Below are positions 5,305-11,363 of a stretch of DNA of 11,650 nucleotides, piece after piece (position 1 is the first letter of the stretch; the number at the start of each line of letters is the position of its first letter). The notes beneath the pieces are model-generated. The model saw nothing but the letters and a program-made list of their open reading frames with translations, was not told where the DNA came from and made no database searches. The stretch is from DASXRC01 sp036506495 (GTDB taxonomy: Bacteria; Actinomycetota; Actinomycetes; Mycobacteriales; Micromonosporaceae): positions 1 to 11,650 of the forward strand of contig DASXRQ010000190.1 of NCBI GenBank assembly GCA_036506495.1, in the 5' to 3' direction. The position numbers and the translations under genes are program-made.

Positions 5305-6134
5305 GTGGTGCGGGCGGTCAGCTGTTCCCCGCCGGGCCCGCGCAGGTGCACCGCGGCCACGTCGGCGACGTGCATGTAGAGGGTGTACCCGGATGTGCCG
5401 TGGCCGCGCGCCACCGGACATACGCCGACCGGATGCGGCACGCCGTCCCGGTCGATCACGGTCATCGCGTACGCCCCGTCCGCCGGTGCCGCCCTGACGG
5501 ACGCCAGCACCCAGGACGGCCGGCCCTCGTAGAGGAATACGGTGCCGGCCACGGCTCCCGAGTCCGTGGTCAGCGTGGCCGCGGTGAGGTAGCGGCCGTC
5601 CGCGACGGTCAGGGTGTGCCGGTACTGCTCGGCGAGATGGCGGTCCTCCCCGGCGCGCCAGTACACCGCCGAGCCGGCGAGGACGGCGGCGACGACGATG
5701 GCCAGCGCGGCGGCCAGGGCCGGGCGGATGTGCAACCGCGGCCATCGGGCCGGCCGGCGCGGCCGGCGCCGCCAGAAGGCCGGTCGGTGGCGGCCGGCGG
5801 GCGGAGCGGCGGGCGTGGCGGGTCCGGCGGCGCCCGCGGCGGGCCCGGTGGGGTCCGCAGCCCGCGTCGCGTCCGCGGTGGTCTCCGGCTGCGGCCACGC
5901 CGCGGCGCCGAGCCGGGCCATGACCCGGCCCTCAAACCCGGCGACCGGCTCCGCGACCGGGGCCAGCAGAAGGAGCGAGTCGGCGACCTGCGCCAGCGCG
6001 GCGAGCTCCTGCCGGCACGAGGCGCAGCCCGCCACGTGGCGCAGCGCCTGCCCGCGCTCGTGGCCCGTCAGTACGCCGGTGGCCAGCTCCACAAGCAGCG
6101 AACGGACTTGCTCGCATCGGTACTCCTCAGCCAT
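5301..6134 (-). CDS. Zinc-finger (HC2-type) membrane anti-sigma factor
   Basis: A 277-residue protein. The N-terminal cytoplasmic anti-sigma domain carries the HxxxCxxC motif as H33, C37, C40 (HVAGCASC), which binds zinc in ZAS/zf-HC2 anti-sigma factors. A Pro/Ala-rich linker (about 85-115) and a basic patch (RHRPAFWRRRPRRPARWPR) precede one transmembrane helix at about 138-158. The remaining ~115 residues lie outside and form a beta-rich sensor-like domain (TVFLYEGRPSWVLASVR, YTLYMHVADVAAVHL). It overlaps the sigma gene by 8 nt (6127-6134), a classical arrangement for sequestering the sigma until a signal arrives. The outer domain lacks an obvious RskA match, so the signal is unknown. Confidence 0.92.
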   Translation of the reverse strand: MAEEYRCEQVRSLLVELATGVLTGHERGQALRHVAGCASCRQELAALAQVADSLLLLAPVAEPVAGFEGRVMARLGAAAWPQPETTADATRAADPTGPAAGAAGPATPAAPPAGRHRPAFWRRRPRRPARWPRLHIRPALAAALAIVVAAVLAGSAVYWRAGEDRHLAEQYRHTLTVADGRYLTAATLTTDSGAVAGTVFLYEGRPSWVLASVRAAPADGAYAMTVIDRDGVPHPVGVCPVARGHGTSGYTLYMHVADVAAVHLRGPGGEQLTARTT

Positions 6135-6684
6135 CGGTCACCTCGATCAGCTCGCGCAGCCGGGCCAACCCGAGCCGGATTCTCGTCTTTGCGGTGCCCA
6201 GCGGTACGCCCTCGCGGTCGGCGATCTCGTGCGCCGTCATCCCGTAGTAGGTGGCCAACACGACCGCGGTAGCCTGCGCCCTCGGCAGGGCGCGCAGGCC
6301 GGCGCGCATGCGGTCGGTCTCGGCCACCTGGTCGGCCAGCCGGTCCTCGGCCGGCTCCTGGGCCGCCACCACCGCAAGCAGCGCGTCCGGCCGGTACGGG
6401 TAGTCCCGCGTCACCCGCAGCACGTCCACCGCGGCGTTGCGGGTGATGGTCAGCAGCCAGGTGGCCACCGCGCCGCGTCGCGGGTCGTACCCGCCAGCGA
6501 ACCGCCAGGCCCGCACGAACGCTTCCTGCGCGACCTCCTCGGCGACCGCCGGCACGCCGACCACGGTCAGCGCGAGGCCGTACACCCGCGCCTGGTAGCG
6601 CCGCACGAACGCGGCCGCCGCCTGCGCGTCCCCGGCCGCCATCCCGGCCAGTAACGCCTCGTCGTCGGACACCCCCATATCCAT
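6127..6684 (-). CDS. ECF (sigma-70 family) RNA polymerase sigma factor
   Basis: A 185-residue protein with region 2 at about 20-85 (RRYQARVYGLALTVVG...EEVAQEAFVRAWRF...ATWLLTITRNAAVDVLR) and region 4 at about 125-178 (LPRAQATAVVLATYYGMTAHEIADREGVPLGTAKTRI). It should direct RNA polymerase to stress promoters once released from the membrane anti-sigma encoded immediately downstream. Start choice is uncertain: ATG 6684, ATG 6678 and GTG 6672 lie within four codons and none has a good SD. The frame remains open to 6879, but that extension (rich in G, Q, D and R) does not look like a sigma N-terminus. No direct target other than possible autoregulation can be assigned. Confidence 0.9.
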   Translation of the reverse strand: MDMGVSDDEALLAGMAAGDAQAAAAFVRRYQARVYGLALTVVGVPAVAEEVAQEAFVRAWRFAGGYDPRRGAVATWLLTITRNAAVDVLRVTRDYPYRPDALLAVVAAQEPAEDRLADQVAETDRMRAGLRALPRAQATAVVLATYYGMTAHEIADREGVPLGTAKTRIRLGLARLRELIEVTDG

Positions 6685-6712
6685 TCGTACGCCGCTCGGG
6701 CGCGCCGGGATC

Positions 6713-6727
6713 TCTCGCGCGGCGAGA
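6713..6727. repeat. Inverted repeat upstream of the ECF sigma gene
   Basis: TCTCGC (6713-6718) and GCGAGA (6722-6727) flank GCG. The dyad continues imperfectly outward as GGGATC on the left and AATCTCCC on the right (about 6707-6735). It lies about 30 nt upstream of the sigma start, where a promoter or operator would be expected. It includes one of the few AT-rich spots nearby (GAGAAATCT). Function is a guess. Confidence 0.3.
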
Positions 6728-6778
6728 AATCTCCCGGCCGCCCCGTCCTGTATCCACCAGTAGACCGGTTCGCCGACG

Positions 6779-6870
6779 GTGCGACGGTCACCGTCGTCTT
6801 GGCGTTGTTCTCCCTGCTGCCCGCCGCGTGCGGCAGCGTCAGCGACGGCCCGCCGCGGTCCGAAGCCTGA
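6779..6870 (+). pseudogene. Possible frameshifted lipoprotein signal-sequence remnant
   Basis: The frame from 6787 reads TVVLALFSLLPAACGSVSDG and stops at TGA 6868-6870. It has a hydrophobic core and a textbook lipobox (LPAAC), but no start codon in frame. GTG CGA CGG at 6779 (V-R-R) would supply the basic N-terminus in another frame, so a small indel near 6788 would join them as VRR-TVVLALFSLLPAAC. Only nine residues follow the lipobox Cys before the stop, so there is no mature protein. It may be a decayed lipoprotein gene divergent from the sigma factor. A chance hydrophobic frame is possible. Confidence 0.3.
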
Positions 6871-6976
6871 CCGGCACACGACCGCGATGACGATCCTGGC
6901 AATCCCGGACGCCGCCCTCCGTCGTAGTACCTATCGAGAGGTGAATCCAGCAGGGACAACAAGGAGGTCGAAAGAC

Positions 6977-7657
6977 ATGTCCGCACAGCCTCGACGGGGA
7001 CTGACCGAGCCCACGCCACTCCCGGTCCGGGTGCCGGCGAGCGGCCCGAGGGCGAACCCGGAGCGAACCCCCGGCCGGGTCCTGCCCGCGATCGCCCTGG
7101 CCAGCATCGCCGCCGGCGCGATCAACGCCGCCGCGGCCGCGACCGTCGGGCGCGACAGCGCCGAGAATCTGGCGTTCTTCGTGGCGGTCGCCGCGGCGCA
7201 GCTGATATGGGGTGCGGTCGCCCTGGCCCGGGCTCCGCGCTGGTGGCTGGCGCTTGGCGCCGTGGGCAACCTGGTGGTGGTGACCACCTGGGTGGTGTCC
7301 CGGACGGTCGGCCTGCCGGTGGGCGAGTACGCCGGCATCAGGCTGCCCGTCGGGTTCCCCGACGCCCTGGCCACGGCCCTGGAGGCGGTGACCGTCGTCG
7401 GGGCGGCGGTGCTGCTGGTCCGGGGGTGGGGTCCGGCGCGATCCCCGGCCCGTTCCCCGGCGGTCACGATGGCGGTCGCGGTGGTGGTCGGCGCGCTTGC
7501 CCTGGTAGGCGTGCTGGCACAGCTCGGCGCGATTGGCTCGTCGCCAGCCGGGCCCGATCGCGACGGCGGAGGCGGCGTGAGCGGCCCGTCCGGCGGCGGG
7601 GACGGCAGTTCGGGCGGCGGCTCCTCCGGAGGCGGCTACTCGGGCGGCGGCTACTGA
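6977..7657 (+). CDS. Five-helix integral membrane protein with Gly/Ser/Tyr-rich tail
   Basis: A 226-residue protein. A proline-rich cytoplasmic N-terminus (1-33) is followed by hydrophobic segments at about 35-57, 63-84, 89-108, 130-149 and 164-187. The last ~35 residues are low complexity: GGGGVSGPSGGGDGSSGGG and then GGGYSGGGY. I do not recognise a functional family; similar actinobacterial membrane proteins are hypothetical. Start is decided by a perfect AAGGAGG (6961-6967), 9 nt before ATG 6977; a longer frame back to 6779 is not needed. It is divergent from the sigma gene across ~290 bp, so it is a possible target of that sigma. A hairpin follows three bases after the stop. Confidence 0.85.
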   Translation: MSAQPRRGLTEPTPLPVRVPASGPRANPERTPGRVLPAIALASIAAGAINAAAAATVGRDSAENLAFFVAVAAAQLIWGAVALARAPRWWLALGAVGNLVVVTTWVVSRTVGLPVGEYAGIRLPVGFPDALATALEAVTVVGAAVLLVRGWGPARSPARSPAVTMAVAVVVGALALVGVLAQLGAIGSSPAGPDRDGGGGVSGPSGGGDGSSGGGSSGGGYSGGGY

Positions 7658-7659
7658 GA

Positions 7660-7684
7660 GCGGTCACGGCCCGGGCATGACCGC
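7660..7684 (+). terminator. Probable hairpin terminator after the membrane protein gene
   Basis: GCGGTCA (7660-7666) pairs perfectly with TGACCGC (7678-7684) around an 11-nt loop that itself contains the palindrome GCCCGGGC. It begins 3 nt after the TGA. There is no U-run, as is usual for actinobacterial terminators. Confidence 0.5.
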
Positions 7685-7685
7685 G

Positions 7686-8030
7686 ACACCGATCGGCTAC
7701 CCCAGTCGCACATGGCGAGGCTGTGTCCAGCCTTGCCACCCGCGACACCGTGTTGGGCGCAGACGCCCGTCCTTGTCGCCCTGGGCAAGAACCCGGAGAT
7801 CCTGCGTACCCGGCCCAGGAGTCCTGAAGCTGACGCCGGGAGTCTGCTCGGCGCCCACGGCCGGGCAGGGTGCGGATCGAGTTGACCCGGTTGCCGAGGT
7901 CGACGACGGCCGCGCCGAGGCCGGCGAATCAGGGGCCATTGGACTTCGAAGTCTGGCGGCGGGGGCTCGGTGTACTGGTGCCGGGTCGGGGACTAGCGTC
8001 TCGGCTGTCCTGAAATTGTGAAAATCCCGG
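7686..8030. other. ~345-bp stretch without a supportable gene
   Basis: No frame on either strand gives a recognisable complete protein. Open frames exist but change composition partway. Two short pieces look protein-like: minus strand FAGLGAAVVDLGNRVNSIRT (about 7938-7877) and plus strand TPVLVALGKNPEILRT (about 7764-7811). They lie on opposite strands and are each interrupted soon after, which would fit decayed sequence. The last ~30 bases (8001-8030) turn AT-richer (GAAATTGTGAAAATCC) just before the ECF42-type promoter. Confidence 0.4.
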
Positions 8031-8033
8031 TGG

Positions 8034-8061
8034 TGTCCCTTGCGCGGCTGCTCGTTCGTCG
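8034..8061 (+). promoter_or_regulatory. ECF42-type promoter upstream of the DGPF-sigma operon
   Basis: TGTCCC (8034-8039), a 17-nt spacer and CGTCG (8057-8061) resemble the reported ECF42 target pattern (TGTCGA at -35, CGA/TC at -10). Transcription would start near 8068, about 17 nt before the GGGAGG SD at 8085. The same element recurs at 9602-9629 with identical spacing. Confidence 0.65.
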
Positions 8062-8095
8062 TGCAGGTGAGAGCCCACTGCCCCGGGAGGTTGCG

Positions 8096-8434
8096 ATGCA
8101 GTACGCCTTGCTGATCTACGCCGAGCCCGGCTATGACCAGGCGCTGCCGGATGCGGAACGTGAGGCGGCGTATGCCGAGTATCTGGCGTTGGCCGATGAC
8201 GCGCGGTGCATCGGTGCCGCGCACCTGCAGCCCGCCGAGACGGCGACCAGCGTGCGCGTGGTCGGTGGCCGGACGCTGATGACCGATGGCCCGTTCGCGG
8301 ACACCAAGGAGGTGCTCGGCGGGTTCTGCCTGGTCGAGGCGGCCAACCTGGACGAGGCGATCGAGCTGGCGGCGCGCATTCCGGCCGCCCGGCTCGGCGG
8401 CGCTGTGGAGGTCAGGCCGGTGGTGCCGCGCTGA
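8096..8434 (+). CDS. YCII-related DGPF domain protein
   Basis: A 112-residue dimeric ferredoxin-like alpha/beta protein. The defining motif lies in MTDGPFADTKEVLGGFCLVE (62-81), with a typical start MQYALLIYAEPG and an end VEVRPVVPR. The enzymatic role of the family is unresolved. The pairing with the ECF42 sigma encoded next is its hallmark, and these proteins have been proposed to work with or signal to that sigma in place of an anti-sigma factor. ATG 8096 has GGGAGG 5 nt upstream (8085-8090). The frame open from 8018 lies upstream of any SD. Its TGA (8432-8434) lies 2 nt before the GTG start of the sigma gene. Confidence 0.93.
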   Translation: MQYALLIYAEPGYDQALPDAEREAAYAEYLALADDARCIGAAHLQPAETATSVRVVGGRTLMTDGPFADTKEVLGGFCLVEAANLDEAIELAARIPAARLGGAVEVRPVVPR

Positions 8435-8436
8435 CC

Positions 8437-9594
8437 GTGCTGGAGGAGGTCTTCCGGGACGAGTGGGGCCGGGTGCTGGCCTCGCTGGTCGGGTTCCTCG
8501 GTGACTTCGACAAGGCCGAGGAAGCGGCGCAGGAGGCGTTCGCGATCGCGGCGGAGCGCTGGCCCGCGTCGGGCATGCCGGCCAACCCGGGTGCGTGGCT
8601 GGTGACGACGGCCCGCAACCGGTCGATTGACCGGATCCGCCGGGAGCGCACCCTGGCCGAGAAGATCCACCTACTGCCGGCACCCGAGGCCATCATGGAC
8701 GAGTTCGACGACACCGTGATCAAGGACGAACGACTCGAGCTGATCTTCACCTGCTGCCACCCGGCGCTGCCGCTGGAAGGGCAGGTGGCGCTCACGCTGC
8801 GGGCCCTCGGGGGCCTGGAGACCGCCGAGATCGCCCGGGCCTTCCTGGTCTCCGAGGAGACCATGAAGCGCCGCCTGTCCCGCGCCAAGACCAAGATCAA
8901 GGCGACCGGGATCCCGTTCGCGGTTCCCGGCGCGCACCTGCTGCCCGACCGCCTCGATGCGGTGCTTGCCGTCATCTACCTGATCTACAACGAGGGCTAC
9001 CGCGGCCGGGTCGACCTCGGCGCCGAAGCTATCCGGCTGGGGCGAGTGCTCGCCGCGCTCATGCCGGACGAGCCGGAGGCGCACGGGCTGCTGGCGCTGA
9101 TGATGATCCACCACGCCCGGCGGCGGGCCCGGTTCTCCGGCGAGGATCTCGTGCTGCTCGACGACCAGGACCGGTCGCTGTGGGACATGCGCCAGATCGT
9201 GGCGGGACGGGCGGTACTCGACCGGGCGATCGCGCTGGGCGGGCGCGGCGCGTATGTCGTCCAGGCCGCGATCGCGTCGCTGCAGACGCGGGAGCGGATC
9301 GACTGGCCGCAGGTCACCGAGCTGTACCGGCGGCTGGCCGACCTCACCGGCTCCCCCGTGGTCGAGCTCAACCGCGCCGCGGCGCTCGCCCAAGCTGGCG
9401 ACCCGGCCGCGGCGCTGCGCGCCATCGACCGCCTCGACCTGGACGGCTACCTCTACTTCCACTCGACCCGCGGCGAGCTGTTGCGGCGTCTCGGCCGCGA
9501 GGACGAGGCCCGAGCGGCATACCGTCGAGCGATCGACCTGGCCACCTCGACCCCCGAGCGACGGTTCCTGACCCGGCGGCTCGAACAGCTTTAA
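8437..9594 (+). CDS. ECF42-type sigma factor with C-terminal DUF6596/TPR-like domain
   Basis: A 385-residue protein, about twice the length of an ordinary ECF sigma. Region 2 is at about 5-70 (FRDEWGRVLASLVGF...AEEAAQEAF...GAWLVTTARNRSIDRIRRE). Group-specific FTCCHPALPLEGQVALTLR (104-122) leads into region 4 (GLETAEIARAFLVSEETMKRRLSRAKTKI). YLIYNEGY (181-188) opens the long helical, TPR-like C-terminal domain that is required for activity in studied ECF42 proteins. There is no anti-sigma gene. Start is ambiguous: GTG 8437 is the first ordinary start, but the frame continues to CTG 8431, which would overlap the DGPF stop as CTGA and give the family-typical (M)TVLEE opening. Neither has a well-spaced SD, so coupling to the DGPF gene is likely. 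Confidence 0.93.
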   Translation: MLEEVFRDEWGRVLASLVGFLGDFDKAEEAAQEAFAIAAERWPASGMPANPGAWLVTTARNRSIDRIRRERTLAEKIHLLPAPEAIMDEFDDTVIKDERLELIFTCCHPALPLEGQVALTLRALGGLETAEIARAFLVSEETMKRRLSRAKTKIKATGIPFAVPGAHLLPDRLDAVLAVIYLIYNEGYRGRVDLGAEAIRLGRVLAALMPDEPEAHGLLALMMIHHARRRARFSGEDLVLLDDQDRSLWDMRQIVAGRAVLDRAIALGGRGAYVVQAAIASLQTRERIDWPQVTELYRRLADLTGSPVVELNRAAALAQAGDPAAALRAIDRLDLDGYLYFHSTRGELLRRLGREDEARAAYRRAIDLATSTPERRFLTRRLEQL

Positions 9595-9612
9595 CCCGGG
9601 CTGTCCCCCGGG
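9595..9612 (+). terminator. Possible hairpin directly after the sigma stop
   Basis: CCCGGG (9595-9600) and CCCGGG (9607-9612) can pair around a 6-nt loop right after TAA 9592-9594. There is no U-run. It overlaps the -35 of the second ECF42-type promoter, so it may be fortuitous or may partly insulate the two units. Confidence 0.35.
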
Positions 9613-9629
9613 CGGGTGCCCGTTCGTCG
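9602..9629 (+). promoter_or_regulatory. Second ECF42-type promoter, before the 79-aa gene and yceI
   Basis: TGTCCC (9602-9607), a 17-nt spacer and CGTCG (9625-9629). Spacing is identical to the element at 8034-8061, and 12 of 17 spacer bases agree, including the final CGTT. The expected transcription start (about 9635-9637) coincides with ATG 9637, which has no good SD, so the message would be leaderless. Confidence 0.65.
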
Positions 9630-9636
9630 CCTGGAT

Positions 9637-9876
9637 ATGAGCGACAACCGTTCGTGCCTTCCGCGCGAATTGCACAGCCGCACCAGCGCTGGCATCCAGG
9701 TCAGCCTGTGCTGGTCGCCCGCCGACGGTCGGACCTGGGTCGCCGTACGCGATGTCCGCACCAACGCCGGGTTCGTCCTGCCGGTCCTCGCCGGCGAGCG
9801 GGCACGCTACCTGTTCGACCACCCGTACGCCTACGCCGCCCGCCGCGGCGTCCCCACCACCGCCCGCGCCGCGTAA
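9637..9876 (+). CDS. Conserved hypothetical small protein (79 aa)
   Basis: The core runs PRELHSRTSAGIQVSLCWSP, DGRTWVAVRDVRTNAGFVLPV and then ERARYLFDHPYAYAARRG. The pattern 'HSRTSxGIxVxLLWxxxDGR...VAVxDxxTG...LPVxxGERAxxxFxHPYAYAA' is one I recall from many actinobacterial hypothetical proteins; no function is known. It is predicted to be a small beta-rich cytoplasmic protein. ATG 9637 is preferred over the in-frame GTG 9616 because it sits at the predicted transcription start of the ECF42-type promoter. YceI follows after 28 nt with its own strong SD, so the two are probably co-transcribed. Confidence 0.75.
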   Translation: MSDNRSCLPRELHSRTSAGIQVSLCWSPADGRTWVAVRDVRTNAGFVLPVLAGERARYLFDHPYAYAARRGVPTTARAA

Positions 9877-9904
9877 CCGCGGCACCACATCCATGGAGGA
9901 AGCC

Positions 9905-10468
9905 ATGCACTCCGCCCCCGCGACCGTCGCGATCCCGGGCTACCTGATCGGCACCTGGAAGGCCGACCCGGTGCACTCCGAGATCGCCTTCTCTGTCCGG
10001 CACCTCATGGTCAGCAAGGCGCGCGGCCGGTTCACCAGCTACGACGTCACGATCATCACGAGCGAGGACCCACTGGGCTCGTCGGTTGCCGCGACGATCG
10101 ACCTCGCCTCCATCGACACCGGCAACGAACCGCGTGACAACCACCTCCGCTCCGCCGACTATCTCGAGGTCGAGAAGTACCCGACGATGAGCTACCGCTC
10201 CACCGGCATTCGCCGCACCGACGACGGCTGGGTCATCGACGGTGAGCTGACGCTGCACGGCGTCACCCGGCACGTGCCGCTGGCCGTCGAGGCGAACGGG
10301 TTCAGCCCGGACCCGTTCGGCGGGCAGCGGGCCGGCTTCTCCGCGACGGCCCAGATCAACCGGCGCGACTTCGGCATCGACCTCACCATCCCGATGGACG
10401 GCGGTGGCGTCGTGGTCGGCGACAAGGTGTCGATCAGCCTCGAGATCGAGGCCGTCCTCCAGACGTGA
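9905..10468 (+). CDS. YceI family protein (lipocalin-like isoprenoid-binding)
   Basis: A 187-residue protein. YLIGTWKADPVHSEIAFSVR (13-32), HLMVSKARGRF (33-43), IDTGNEPRDNHLRSADYLEVEKYPT in the middle, GELTLHGVTRHVPL and a C-terminal NRRDFGID with VGDKVSI are the standard YceI landmarks. The fold is an extended lipocalin barrel; characterised members bind polyisoprenoid quinone-like lipids. No signal peptide is seen, so it is probably cytoplasmic, as is common in actinobacterial copies. Start: ATG 9905 with GGAGGA (9895-9900) 4 nt upstream, preferred over in-frame ATG 9893, which would precede the SD. It is likely part of the ECF42-linked transcription unit. Confidence 0.95.
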   Translation: MHSAPATVAIPGYLIGTWKADPVHSEIAFSVRHLMVSKARGRFTSYDVTIITSEDPLGSSVAATIDLASIDTGNEPRDNHLRSADYLEVEKYPTMSYRSTGIRRTDDGWVIDGELTLHGVTRHVPLAVEANGFSPDPFGGQRAGFSATAQINRRDFGIDLTIPMDGGGVVVGDKVSISLEIEAVLQT

Positions 10469-10565
10469 CTCGACCCGGACGGGCTGGCGCACACCGGCAG
10501 CCAAGTCCCCCGCTGTGAGCAGCGATAACCACCCGAATGTTCATATCGACCCGAGGAGAAGCCAC

Positions 10566-11000
10566 ATGTCAACAGCCCAGGCGACAAGCAACAAAGCAAT
10601 GTTCAGCCGCTTCCAAGACGCCACGAACACCGGCGACGAGGAGATCATCTCGAAGACGATCGACGAGGTCGTAGAGCCGAACGTGCTGTTCCACGCGCCG
10701 GTGCCGATGGATACGACGGGGGCGAAGGCACTCAAGCAAGTGTGGGCGGTGCTCCTTCGCGCGTTCCCCGACCTTCACGTTACGGTCGAGGACTTGATCG
10801 CGGAGGGCGACAAGGTCGTCTGCAGGAACACGGTTACCGGGACCCACCTGGGCGAATACAGGGGTCTCCCACCGACCGGCAAATCCGTCACGTACAACGA
10901 GATCTTCATCGTCCGCTTCGCCGGCGGCCGAATCGCTGAGATCTGGGGGGTAGTCGACGTCTTCTCGCAGTTGCGACAACTCGGCGCCATTCCGGCCTAG
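10566..11000 (+). CDS. SnoaL-like / ester cyclase family protein (NTF2-like fold)
   Basis: A 144-residue protein with the cone-shaped NTF2-like fold. Landmarks are an N-terminal helix (SRFQDATNTGDEEIISKTID), VVEPNVLFHAPVP, the LLRAFPDLHVTVEDLIAEGDKV motif typical of SnoaL-like ester cyclases, THLGEYRGLPPTGKSV and a final IFIVRFAGGRIAEIWGVVD. Members cyclise polyketides or act on unknown small molecules; the substrate is not predictable. ATG 10566 has GAGGAG (10553-10558) 7 nt upstream. The 97-nt gap from yceI (10469-10565) has no copy of the ECF42-type element. Codon choice is more A/T-tolerant than its neighbours (AAA, ACA, GCA and GTA appear repeatedly). Ten bases after its stop a Tn3 transposase relic begins, which suggests transfer. 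Confidence 0.88.
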   Translation: MSTAQATSNKAMFSRFQDATNTGDEEIISKTIDEVVEPNVLFHAPVPMDTTGAKALKQVWAVLLRAFPDLHVTVEDLIAEGDKVVCRNTVTGTHLGEYRGLPPTGKSVTYNEIFIVRFAGGRIAEIWGVVDVFSQLRQLGAIPA

Positions 11001-11010
11001 CGAAGCCTGT

Positions 11011-11363
11011 CCGTTCGATTTCGCACTGGGCACGAACATGGGCATCGAGGCCATCGTGTCCGCCGGGGGCACGGCGAGACCGAGGCCGCGCTGCGGCACG
11101 TACGCCGGCACTCATCACCCGCGACAACCTGCGGCGGGCGATCGCCACACTGGTCAACGCCACCTTCGAGGCCCGCGACCCCGAACTGGTGGGGCTCGGG
11201 CACCGCCTGCGCGTCCGACTCGAAGAAGTTCGGCTCGTGGGAGTCGAACCTGATGACCGAGTGGCACCAGCACAACCGCGGGCCGGGGTGATGATCTACT
11301 GGCGGGTCGAACGCCGACTCCATGCTCGCGCACCTGCTCCAGTCCGCCCTGGTACACATCAAC
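11011..11363 (+). pseudogene. Degenerate Tn3-family transposase (tnpA) fragment
   Basis: Conserved Tn3-family (DDE_Tnp_Tn3) blocks appear in order but in changing frames: FDFALGTNMGIEAIVSA (from 11014), HGETEAALRHVRR (11070-11108), LITRDNLRRAIATLVNATFE (from 11111), TACASDSKKFGSWESNLMTE (from 11202), GVMIYWRVER (from 11285) and MLAHLLQSALVHIN (11322-11363). At least four frameshifts separate them. After VERR the sequence skips most of the catalytic domain to what resembles the family's C-terminal 'LLQxALVYVN' block, so there is also an internal deletion. The SDSKKFGSW block is near the catalytic core, yet full-length TnpA is about 1000 residues, so this is a dead relic. No 38-bp terminal inverted repeat was found. 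From 11364 to the next gene I see nothing assignable. Confidence 0.85.

Noticed and set aside
4878..6272. 464-codon plus-strand frame across the VOC and anti-sigma genes
   Set aside because: It is antisense to a zinc-finger anti-sigma with a clear HxxxCxxC motif. The frame is Arg/Pro/Gly-rich with no domain.
6685..6879. N-terminal extension of the ECF sigma frame to 6879
   Set aside because: The extension has no SD at its ATG, its composition does not match sigma N-termini, and it overlaps the inverted repeat expected to be regulatory.
6690..6935. Shared ATCCCGG followed by CGT upstream of both the sigma gene and the divergent membrane gene, considered as an ECF promoter pair
   Set aside because: Spacing differs by about 2 nt between the two sites and the core is simple GC-rich sequence. 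The match is too weak to claim.
7697..8683. 328-codon minus-strand frame spanning the empty stretch and the DGPF gene
   Set aside because: More than half is antisense to the DGPF and sigma genes. The rest is Pro/Arg/Ser-rich with no family signature.
8671..9906. 411-codon minus-strand frame across the ECF42 sigma and the 79-aa gene
   Set aside because: It is antisense to two supported genes, has low-complexity composition and no recognisable domain.
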